A DNA stretch of 64,000 nt from Eudorina sp. 2006-703-Eu-15 (taxonomy: Eukaryota; Chlorophyta; Chlorophyceae; Chlamydomonadales; Volvocaceae), in the NCBI GenBank assembly GCA_003117195.1, contig BDSI01000102.1, positions 404,168-468,167 on the forward strand. Reading direction: 5' to 3'. Under the pieces are notes generated by a model that did not search any database, had not been told where the DNA came from, and saw only the letters and a program-made list of their open reading frames with translations. Position numbers and translations under genes: made by a program. Positions 54,841 through 64,000 of this stretch are shown here, one piece after another (position 1 is the first letter of the stretch; every line of letters starts with the position of its first letter).

Positions 54841-57443
54841 TCGATGGGTGAGACCGCAGCCGTGCGAGTCTCGCCCTCTTTTGAGCCGCCGGAGCTTCAC
54901 ATAATGGGCTGGGGGAGGAAGAGGAAGGGGGCAGAAGGGGTTGTACGTACCGGTTCGCGGAGCGGCTCACGTCGTCGTACGGAGGATGGCGGGCGGCGTG
55001 TGAGGCGTACGGCAGATCAGGTCGGTCAGGGTGCTGTATGTATGGGTGACGATAATGTGCCGTTAGCTGGCCGCGGGTCCTATCGGCCCTTGAATCAAGA
55101 GGTGGCCAACCCCGCCGGGTCAGGCCAGGCCCGGGTCCACTGGGACAGTTCACTAACGGTCACACATACAGGGAACGCGTAGGAACAAAGACGAGCAGGG
55201 TGCGATGATGCGGTGGAGGTATGAACCGACGCGTGTGACGTGTATTTAGATAAGAGCGAGAGAGATTCTCTATGAGGCGCTGATGAGCCAAAGCTTCAGA
55301 CAACCGTGCTGACAAGCAGATGGGGAAGTAGGTGAGGGGCAGGCTCTACCAGGTCTTGCTGTCGAGCGAGGAACATGGTTTTGGATGAGCGGGTGCGGGG
55401 GGCATCCGTGGTCGGCTGCTGGCAGGGTGGATGTCGGCTGGTCAGGGCAGCGGACCAGCGGTACGGCACCGTGCGGTGCGGTGAGTCAGGTGCGCGTAGG
55501 TGCGCTCCGATGCTGACCAGTCCGATCATCGTCTCCATTTTTTTGGGACACATACAGAGGTTACCGCCGAATCGGGCCAACATAGATGTCGCTTGCGGCG
55601 TGCTGTATCACCCGTGCAACTGTCGCTCTATCTTTTGGTGTTTGGTATTCCCGAGGCGATAAGGTTTTACAGTTGAGTGGCGGTGAATGTATTCAACCGC
55701 TGATAGAGAGAAAGAGAGAGAGGAGTGGTCTGCTTGCACCGTGCACTGCCGAGGAACGTCCCTGCATTTCTTGAGTGCTCCTTGATCGTGTCATGTGAGT
55801 TTGTGGCGGCGTGCGTGCGGCGGTGCCATACATTGGTCATCGTGTGTTGACGGACGGCCTGCCGTACCGTGGGGATGTGTGTTTAGAATTGCAACCCGCC
55901 CGCCCGCCCGATCCCAGGTGGCAATATACTTACCATAGAACCTGCGAGGAAAAACTTACCATATGCAGGCGCGCGGACAAGGCAGCCGCGCCACCACCGC
56001 AAGGCAAATCATACCGCATGTGTGTGTTGGGGCTGCACATTGTGGCCTCCCAGATGCCTCACGACCGGACGGACGGACGGACGGACGGCACGCCTTCTTT
56101 ACCAGCAGGCGTTGGTTCATGTGATTATGTCGGCCGGCCTCTATCGGGGGCTTCTAGCCATTGACTGCATAGGAAGGGCAACTTGACGCAGAATCAGCCA
56201 ACCACGGGTGGGCTACGCTGCGTGGTGGGAGGATGAGATAAGGAAGCAAGGCTCTGATGGACCGTCCCTGGACCGTCGTCCCTGGGACGTCCCTGTGCTT
56301 GAGCGAACGTACCGACCAAAGACGGGTTACGAGGGTTCCAATGAACGCCTGAACAACGGGGGAATGGGGCGCGTGGGGGCCGAGCGAGGAGCGCGAGCTG
56401 CTACGGTTTATGATGAATCAGCTCTGGTGAGTGAGACGTGCATCTATCTGTGTGTGTCTGTGTTTGTGGGTGTGTGATAATGTGTGTAGCAGTAGTAGCC
56501 GTTGGTGTGTATCGCTCGTTCGTTGGCGCGGGGTGAGTGAGGCCTTCGGGGCCAGGTCCGAGGTTCGGCTGGCGCGGCCGTCATCTATCGAGCCAATGCC
56601 CCCGCCTCACACGCATTGTTTTTCTTACAAGTACTGCCATACGTGAGCTGAAAGGGCAAGCTGATGTTCTCAGTATATTACTACAATGTACGGCACGTCT
56701 ACGAGTACTAGTATTTGAGTAGTATGTAGCAGCTGATTCTTTCGTTTGTTTGTGACCCCTGATTTGGGTGTGGTCGTAACTACTTCCATTGTTTCAGCGA
56801 GTTTCTTAGCACGTTAACGTCGCGCATCGTTTTAGTTGTCAGCAGAGCAGCATGACGGCACTGGGCAGGCTTTCCTGCAGCCGGCGCAGATGGCGGGTGG
56901 TGGGTCCCCGTGTGTGTGGCCATCGGGGTGTGTCGTACGTACGTACGGCAAGCAAGGCAGGGTCACGATCTTGCTTTTGTCGGCCTTCAAATGAACGGTG
57001 TATGCAGAATTCCATGCATTCACGGGCCGCGCGAGCGGTATTATCATTAATGATGTTACAATGGACCCCCCGGGTGACAGCCATACTTGCTTCCTCACCA
57101 CACACTGCATGAGCAAAACCCCGCCACCATGGCGCATCGGACAGGCTTGCTTCACAAGTGCACCCAAACACGCCGAAAAGGCGACCGACCGCTGCTGGCG
57201 CCAAGCCTCTCAACTCCCTCGTACGTCGTCGTCGCATGGCCGGCGGTACGTATCACCTTGTATCACGAACAAATACAATAAACGGACGTGTGTTGAGATT
57301 CGTTGCTGTCGCGTTGTATTTGTACTAGACATAATAATAAACGCCGCAGGACGGCGCACGCTGTCATGTTGGCTGTAATAATCAGTGTTCGTATCTTCGT
57401 CGCTCGCTCGGACGCGTCCGTATGATCCGGTTATCGTAAATGA
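54841..57443. other. Region downstream of starch synthase
   Basis: No exon is supported. It should hold the starch synthase 3' UTR. I found no plus-strand TGTAA before 57374, so either the UTR is very long, a variant signal is used, or 57374 is a separate signal. Simple repeats include (GGAC)n near 56070. One dispersed repeat copy sits at 57055. Confidence 0.45.
57055..57082 (+). repeat. Dispersed GTTACAGYGGACCCC repeat, copy 5 (shortened)
   Basis: GTTACAATGGACCCCCCGGG then TGACAGCC. The central TCATCG block is missing. Confidence 0.5.
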
Positions 57444-59485
57444 ATGACGGCTAGCTATGCACAGCCGAGCTCGCGCTCCGTTTTATTTGGACGAACGGGG
57501 ACGATCGGCGGCCTGTTCGTCGGGCCGGACGAACAAGGAAACGCCGGCCTCCAGCCTGCGTCGTCCACCATCCCAAGCAGTCCCAAGCAACGAATGAAAC
57601 GGCCCGACGAAGGCTCATCCGTCGAACAAGTAAGCCAATGCTCTAGAAGTCTAGATTGAGACTGTACGTATTCCGTCGTGCCTAACACCGGCTGCATTTG
57701 GCGGGTGACGGTACTACAAGCTTTGCCGTACCATGAAACTCAACTCGATCCCCGTGCATGACGAACATTGCCAGCCGGCATTGCATGTACAGCGGAACGA
57801 TAATCGGTCGGTTAGCCAAGCGTTCGTCGCGTCGCGTGCGTTTCTCGGGCGGTCGGACAATCAGATGACAGCCGCCCTGGAGCGAGGGGCCGTTAATCCA
57901 CGATCGAATAGGGTTAATTTTGTCCCCTTTCGTCCATGGCAACCATCATAAGAGTCAAATTATATAAGAGACGAACACCGATTATAATAATGTGTGGATC
58001 GCCAGCGAGCGACGGAGTCCGGCAGCGGGCCCTCACGCATATATATATACATACTTGTAATAGGCAGCAGGTAGCTAGGGTGCGGTCGCGTAGGTAACGG
58101 TGCCCAGTCAGTGCATGGCGAACCGTATCGATCTGGAGGCAGATGAAGGCTGAAATAGATATTTACAGAAGTAAGCTTACCAAGCAAGGATAGCAGCGAA
58201 GGACGGACGGCCCACGATTGACGCACGTGTGCATGCATGTATGCGCATATGCCCATGCCCCTTGCTTCGTTCAGCGATGTTCGGCATACATATCCGCACG
58301 CACACCAAAGCCAGAACCCCCTGAGGGAACAAGCCCTGTAACGACGGATCACAAAACAAATGCCGATCATCAGCCTTAGAATGACATATTGAAATGCGGC
58401 CCAATACTCATCACCATCCAGACATCCCTACATACATGCATGGCCACTATATATCAGCCACAGCAGATAGCTAGATAGATGGATCGTGGCGCGCACAGAC
58501 CAATAATAATACATACGACACTGGATGGACAGACTGCGGGCGGCGGCACGCGACACTGCATAGAATACATAGAAGACATAATACACGCACGCACCCTCGC
58601 TCGGTTTCGGTGCATGCAACCCTCCGAACCGACCACACATAAACGTCGGTATGTATAGCTTACAGCTAGCTCGAGCTCGCTCGGCATTATGGCGCATGAT
58701 GACGAAGTAACACCATGTTAGTTGCGCCAGATAGAGTACACGACCAACCACGCGCTGTTCCGCACCGCGCTGAATGTGTGGCCGATTCATAAAACCAGTC
58801 CATCAAGTACGTACTTACTTGGCGCATGCACTACACGCATTAGCCTCGTTTTTGTTTCTGTTAGCCCCCCCCCCAAATTGCGCCAATCTATCGACCAACG
58901 AACGACCAGACATATGTCGGCTGTGGCACCGCGCAGTCTACACAGTCAAGCCCCGCCCGCAACACTACTGCGCACGTCCAGCAGCATGCCTGGATGGGTT
59001 ATCCATCCGTGTCGCTCGGCGATGCTTGCTACAGGAAGTGCGTGCGTGCGTGACGCTGAAGCCAAGCAAGGATAAAACATGCGATAGATGGGAAGCGCCC
59101 GGCGGCCGGATGGGGGATCGAATGAAAGGTATGTAGCAGCACACGCATGCAGCGCCTCCGAGGCGCCACCTACGCCACCAAGGCGGCCCCGCCGCGGTGC
59201 CTGTACTGTGTGCGGCCGAACCAGGTCTCGCTGGTTCGTAAAATATATCTACTTCTCGTTGCGATGTCTTGGGTCGGTGCGTGCGTGCGGATTTATTTCC
59301 AGCACGGTGTGGAGGACAACGGTGGAGGCCGCACATACATACAGCATGCGCGCGGCGTAGGTGGCGCCCATGCATGCATGTGTGAGCCCCGGGGATCCCG
59401 GGGATCGATAGTGTTCGACGGCCGGATCGCGCCACCCCCTCCATTCTTCCGTTTGTCTGAGGCGGCCCTGACCTCCGCTCCATGA
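57444..59485 (+). CDS. Small unknown protein, 205 residues, five exons
   Basis: Exons 57444-57629, 58731-58806, 58937-59037, 59153-59224 and 59303-59485 join with matching phases and end in TGA. The first exon starts with ATG and has a strong GTAAGC donor; later donors are GTACGT, GTGCGT and the weaker GTCTCG. The N-terminus is Ser/Gly/Pro-rich (SSRSVLFGRTGTIGGLFVG). The middle is Cys/Arg-rich (HYCARPAACLDG, ARRCLLQE, PPRCLYCVRPNQ) and could bind a metal, though no known finger spacing is evident. The end is Gly/Pro-rich. No family is recognised. An extra exon in the 1.1 kb first intron is possible. The model rests only on splice signals and phase, so it is tentative. Confidence 0.4.
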
Positions 59486-60277
59486 CCTCCCTGGGAACCA
59501 GCGCGTTGAAGGCCGCCAGCAGCCTGGAGATAGACCACCTAGCTAGACGACCAAGCAAGCAGCCGCCTCATGGTACGCGCAGCCTGCGTGTAATCGGAGT
59601 GGACGGCCGCGGCATATATACTCGTTACAGCATTTACAAAAATGCTTGATTTGTGCGATTATTGATGTGCAGCAGCTAGATAGCTGTCAAGTATGGCTCC
59701 GTCGGGTAGACCGATGCCTTCCAACGTAGCTGGCAACCTTTTGATAAGCCTGTACGTATCCAGTATCCAGTACCTATCCAGCCATTTACGTATTAGTTCA
59801 GCTAGCCTGCTGCTGATGAATACGTTTTTATCACTCACGACAAAAAATGCATCAACCAGTCCACCTACCTGCAGAAGGTAGACAGCTAGATAGCTAGAAT
59901 GCATACGTACGGCGGGACCGACAAATATATAAAGCCCGCCCAACAACAATGGACATCAATGTTAACACGCAAAAGCGTGCCACAGCGATTGATAACACAT
60001 GCAGACAGCGGCGGGATTGCCAGGTGTATGTGGTAGAGGTGCGGTGGGTAAGGGGTGCGTGCGTAAGTAGTCGCCGCATAAATAATATATTGCGCAACGA
60101 ACTTGAAACATACATACAGCAGGTTGCATATGCCGCGCCAAAGCAGGATACTGACATGCGCGCCTAGCCGTACTGTACACATGTGATGGGTTAGATGTTA
60201 CGTTTCCATCATCAACAACTATAATCAACCTCACCGCGCGCCGGCCCCGCCTTGCTTCCTCCACGCAGGGACACAAG
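59486..60277. other. Convergent 3' region between two unknown genes
   Basis: It should contain both 3' UTRs. A minus-strand frame from an ATG at 59904 to 59659 (about 81 residues, ending LDSYLAAAHQ) looks protein-like in composition, but no homology or splice support is visible. Confidence 0.35.
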
Positions 60278-61541
60278 CTACGAGTAGTGAGCCCACAGGC
60301 TGGCCAGCGTATCGACGGCACGGTCGTAGTCCCGTGGCGAATCACTGCGGCACCCGTTGCGGAGCTCCTTGTTGGCCACATGCCAGGCAGCCAGGTCCGC
60401 GAAGTTGCGGATCTTCCACGAAAGGTCGCTTGTGAAGTACCCACTGTTGTAGTATGTGTTGAAGGTGTCGTCCCGCTGGATGCATTTATGGAAGGCGTGT
60501 ATGTTGCACGCAAAATATGACGCAAATTGACGTGCAGCAGGGCGGTCGTGGAATAGCAGCAGGGCCCATTTTGTTCAGTGTGTACGTACGGTATGTAATA
60601 GCACTTCATGCGTGCAGCTACGCATGTATTGGTCAAAACAAACTGCAATACGCAAGCAAAGGCGATATATAGATGCCCCGTGTCATATGCATATATATCA
60701 CCTTTACCTATCTTACTAGGGTAAGGCACTGACATGCTTTATTTATGTCCAGCGATCCGTGGTTCGAATCCCGCCGCCGGCCCCCTGCCGGCAACGTGGT
60801 TCGGCAGGCCTGATGCGGTCTCTCTATCTACTAACCCCACGCCTACCCACGCACGCACGCACGCACGCACTCACCTGGCGCTTCAATTTCTCCATGTCAG
60901 CGGGCCTGTGCTTTGCCCTCTCTCCGGAGATGAGCCACGCCGTGTTCCAGATCATGTCCTGCACCGCCCACATGGCGTTAAAGCTGATGCCGATTTCGTG
61001 CTCAGCAATGCGCTGGCCCTCGTCCCTGTGGCGCTCGTAGGATTGCTGGGCGCCCCAGCGGTGGGGCTCCAGACAATTCCGCTCGTGGGCATTCCACCTG
61101 CTGTCGCAGGCCGTCCGGGCAGCGTCCCAGGCCATTGCGGCGACGCGCATGGCCAGTTGGCATGGCAGGTAATCCAGGGGAAACCGGTAGCTCTTAGCCC
61201 GAGGGTACGGGCGCGCATCAAACTCCACGTGGCCCCCATCCTTGCGGTAGCCCCAGCCCCGCATGGCCCACTCCTTGTAACCGTTCCACTTGTGGTACTC
61301 CAGATGATCGAAGATGACTCTGTCGTAAGCGCTGATGATGTACAGCTCATACCTGCACGTGCATGCATGGTTCACATGGGGCTTGTAAATCACGCGTTTG
61401 GACGTACGGTGTAGGACTACTGAAGTAGGCCCTACCCTTAAATATAACCAATGGACACAACGTGTTGGGTAAATCGGAATAATGTTTCATTGAGTCATAG
61501 CCGGTGGCGGCGGCGAGCGTATAGGTTGTAATAAGCCCCAT
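60278..61541 (-). CDS. Unknown Trp/Tyr/Arg-rich protein, 269 residues
   Basis: Exons 61541-61408, 61352-60875 and 60475-60278 join in phase from ATG to TAG. The protein is notable for about a dozen Trp and many Tyr, Arg and His: EYHKWNGYKEWAMRGWGYRK, AAMAWDAARTACDSRW, SFNAMWAVQDMIWNTAWLIS, SLWAHYS. There is no signal peptide or long membrane segment and few low-complexity stretches, unlike the other proteins in the window, which suggests a compact folded domain. No family is recognised. Intron 1 is only 55 bp. The ATG lies soon after a TTCAG, so an upstream exon is possible. Its 3' end converges with the neighbouring plus-strand gene. Confidence 0.6.
60848..60870. repeat. (ACGC)n microsatellite
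   Basis: Short tetranucleotide run a few bases inside the 5' splice site of the second intron of the preceding gene. Confidence 0.9.
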
Positions 61542-61642
61542 CGTACACGCCTGAACACATCGTACATGCCACGGTAATGCCGGCAAATATATAATAAATA
61601 ATGAATATACTTAATAATGAATATACTTCAAATAATCAGATA

Positions 61643-62214
61643 CCGTACGGATGCTTATCATTTGCGAATTAATAATTAAATGATGGGGGCCTCGCAAAGT
61701 GCGAAACAAAACTCTTAAGGGCACCTTGCAAATAATTAAAGTTCCAAAAAGTCCCCCTGGGCGTCGCAAACAATTCTCGCAAACTTCAATAATTATATCA
61801 GCCGTTGCATGGTGGCCGCCGCGGAATGGGGACGGGGCTGTGGCGGATGTGCCAGGTCGGGGTAGTCGGCGAGCGAGGAGAGGCGGCGACGGCCGGTGCC
61901 TCGATGGGGATAGCCCGTCTCAGCCGACACACGCAGGGCCGCGGCAGGCGGGCAGGAAGGGCGGCACAGGCAGAGGGTGGGAGGGCGGGACACTGCACGG
62001 GGAGAGGAAGGCTGCTGCGCGCTTCACTGACGCTTGAATCAACGATGCGAGTTCGCAAACTTTTGTGGAAGGGGCTCGAGGTCGCAAACTTAAAACGTTT
62101 CTGAAAAAACTCCGACCCATGCCTCGCAAATAATTAGCGTCGCAAATATGAAACAATTACTTACTTCGGGCCTCGCACATAATTAGCGCCGCAAAACAAT
62201 TAGCGTCAGTACGG
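61643..62214. mobile_element. Non-autonomous DNA transposon-like element, 572 bp
   Basis: Ends are CCGTACGGATGC and, inverted, CCGTACTGACGC (10 of 12 identical), both flanked by TA. Seven or more TCGCAAA/TCGCAAATAATTA motifs cluster near the two ends. The interior 61800-62040 is GC-rich and may be a nested insertion. No transposase. Confidence 0.5.
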
Positions 62215-62440
62215 TATATTTATCCTGATTACTATTATAACATTTTATTTTTCGGATATAATTATTGTTATGATTATTAGTAAGGTAGCTATTGTTGTAC
62301 TGGGGGTTTTAGGATCATAGTATTGGATGAATGAGTGGACGTTACCCCAAAGGGATCAACGGTGTAGACCAGGGCAAGCCCCAGCAGGCCCCACCGATAA
62401 GGTGGCAACACACCTACACACCTCAAGCCGCGAACAAAAC
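62215..62440. other. Spacer between two transposon remnants
   Basis: AT-rich then mixed sequence; nothing supported. Confidence 0.4.
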
Positions 62441-62442
62441 CA

Positions 62443-63589
62443 CTAGGGTTGGGCCGAGGTTTAGATTTAGAAATAATTTAGATACCATCTAATTAGAGAT
62501 CTTAATAGATTTTTAGATAGGGTCATCTAATGTGTTTAGGTGGCCATCTAAACGTATCTAACCTATCTGAAGGCCATCTAAACGTCATAACTGGATCCGG
62601 GCCGGTCGAAACGGCCAAAACGCATGAGAAACAGCCTACCCAAAGCTGCAATGTTTTATCTTATCCATATTCTATACATATTATGAGTTGTTAAGTGAAA
62701 TGGCAGATCCGCAGCCCGAGAAGGCGACCACATACAATGGGCAGACTTCGGACGCGCCACTGTACGCAGCAAAGCTTCGGGATGTTCAGCGCAACAACAA
62801 AGCTGCAGCATACTGGTCCATTTTCGAAGTGCTGCTCGTGAACGGCGTCGTGCGCCTGTACTGCACCGCCGCGTGCGGCAAGTCCTACAGCGCCATGAAC
62901 CCGTCGGCTGTCTGCCCGGATCACTACGCGAAGCACCAGCGTGAGGTCGCTAGCGCGGTTGGAAGCGAGCTGTCCTGTACGCCTGTGTCCACGATCGAAG
63001 CGCGGGGCGCACGGAGAGGGGCCGGTGCGGGGCAGCCAGTGCAAGTCACCACCTTCCTAAAGCACATAGCTCTGTTCTTCTTCAAGTGCAACATCACCTC
63101 CACTTGATCGAGCACGGCTTTGCGGGCCCTGATGTCATGATATCCTGATGCGTGCTTTTCTGCTGTACGTAGGTTGTGTACGGTAGTATGGACTGTGTAT
63201 CGGATTCAGCGTGCGTGCATTCGTGTTTGCGTGCATTATTGCCCCCCCGTGAGCCACGCGTGTCGTTCAGCAGTTGCGCCCCAAGGAGGTCATGTTATGC
63301 ATGCCGCATGTCGGCATGTGCATTTGGGTGTTTCCGTTGCACTAGCAGCAACTTGGGTATGGCGTTTTGGCTGCGGAGCACCCTTTGACACGCGACTGTA
63401 CGGATGCCCGTCGGGGTTTACCCTGTCCCCAGTGCCACACCCCCCAAAAAAACTGGAAAATCCAGGAAAAGATAAAGCCGACCCGTGTGCAAAATTTCAG
63501 GTCAAAATCCACCGCTTAGGCAGTTTTCCGTTGGAGCATCTAAAGATTTACCTAATTAGATTAGCTATCTAATTAAACTGAACCCTCTG
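62443..63589 (+). mobile_element. hAT-like transposon remnant
   Basis: The left end contains TAGGGTTGGGCCGAGGTTTAG and the right end, inverted, CAGAGGGTTCAGTTTAATTAG. Both sides carry clusters of ATCTAA/ATCTAAACG subterminal motifs (62490-62590 and 63535-63575). A BED-finger frame lies inside. The catalytic hAT core and dimerisation domain are absent and no 8-bp target duplication could be matched, so the element is internally deleted and its exact ends are approximate. Confidence 0.5.
62700..63107 (+). pseudogene. N-terminal fragment of a hAT-type transposase with BED zinc finger
   Basis: An ATG-initiated frame of 135 residues. The BED pattern is visible: Trp39 and Phe42 (YWSIF), Cys55, Cys59, then His75 and His79 (PDHYAKH). 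This is a DNA-binding module of hAT transposases. After a basic linker the frame reaches LFFFKCN, which resembles the start of the hAT catalytic region, then stops. The rest is missing. It may be a transposase relic or a domesticated DNA-binding protein; the relic reading fits the flanking ATCTAA repeats. Confidence 0.55.
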
Positions 63590-64000
63590 TCTCTACGGAT
63601 GTGCGGTGAATGGATGAGGTGGGATCCTTAGTTGGCAGGATCAACCGCCTTGGACCCTCGGTTTGTATGGCGTAGGTTCGGTGTGATGATGGTTGAAGGT
63701 GTCCTATAGCTACCATTACCCCTGGAGAACCTCGCGCTGCACCCTTTTCGAGGCTTGGAAGACCCACACCTGGCTCGTGACGGTGCCCTGCCACCGCTAA
63801 TAATGGAGCATCCCGCAGCTAATCGAAACACCGTTATCAATCCAAAACCTTCTGACGGAGATCATGCCCTTGCCAGCAGGTCCCTTGGTGATTCCGTACA
63901 TAGCAAAAAAAGAGGACGGCACTCATGCATCAGCCCTACTACTGTAACAATCCACATGTTATTATTACTTAACTTACCCAATGTGGTATCGAAAATCTTC
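63590..64000. other. Right edge of the window
   Basis: No gene, repeat or regulatory signal could be supported. Confidence 0.4.

Noticed and set aside
60745..60790. Possible tRNA from GGTTCGAATCCC
   Set aside because: The T-loop-like motif lacks a pairing T stem and no acceptor or anticodon arm can be folded upstream.

Overview
The window is nuclear DNA of a green alga, most likely a volvocine chlorophyte (Volvox/Gonium/Chlamydomonas group). The reasons are GC-rich, intron-dense genes with GTGAGT/GTGCGG-type donors, TGTAA polyadenylation signals, Ala/Gly/Gln homopolymer tracts in proteins, a plastid-type starch synthase with a starch-binding domain, and a split-direct-repeat retroelement of the kind described from Volvox. 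All gene models were spliced by hand. For each one the exon phases close without a frame break, which is the main internal support.

Layout. (1) 1-13253, plus strand: the 3' part (stalk and GED) of a dynamin-superfamily gene. Its 7.2 kb fifth intron holds a 5.4 kb element with A1...B1A2...B2 split direct repeats, an antisense tyrosine recombinase gene and a 37-bp tandem array. (2) 15783-20341, plus: a 936-residue coiled-coil protein of unknown function with a probable GC-AG intron. (3) 24244-31224, minus: a 14-exon adenosylcobalamin-type (class II) ribonucleotide reductase with all five expected catalytic and redox cysteines. (4) 33291-43328, minus: a 13-exon, 1400-residue F-box protein. (5) 43798-54840, plus, divergent from the F-box gene: a 17-exon starch synthase III-like enzyme. 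(6) 57444-59485, plus, and 60278-61541, minus: two small unknown genes that converge. (7) 61643-64000: MITE-like DNA and a hAT-like transposon remnant with a BED finger.

The genes do not form a pathway. Each is a separate transcription unit, as usual in such genomes. Beyond the genes, the most unusual signal is a short conserved module found at least 12 times in introns of the F-box and starch synthase genes. Most sense-strand copies sit just upstream of the 3' splice site. The second is a cobalamin-dependent reductase in an intron-rich algal locus. The third is the structurally complete but reverse-transcriptase-less split-repeat element inside the dynamin intron.
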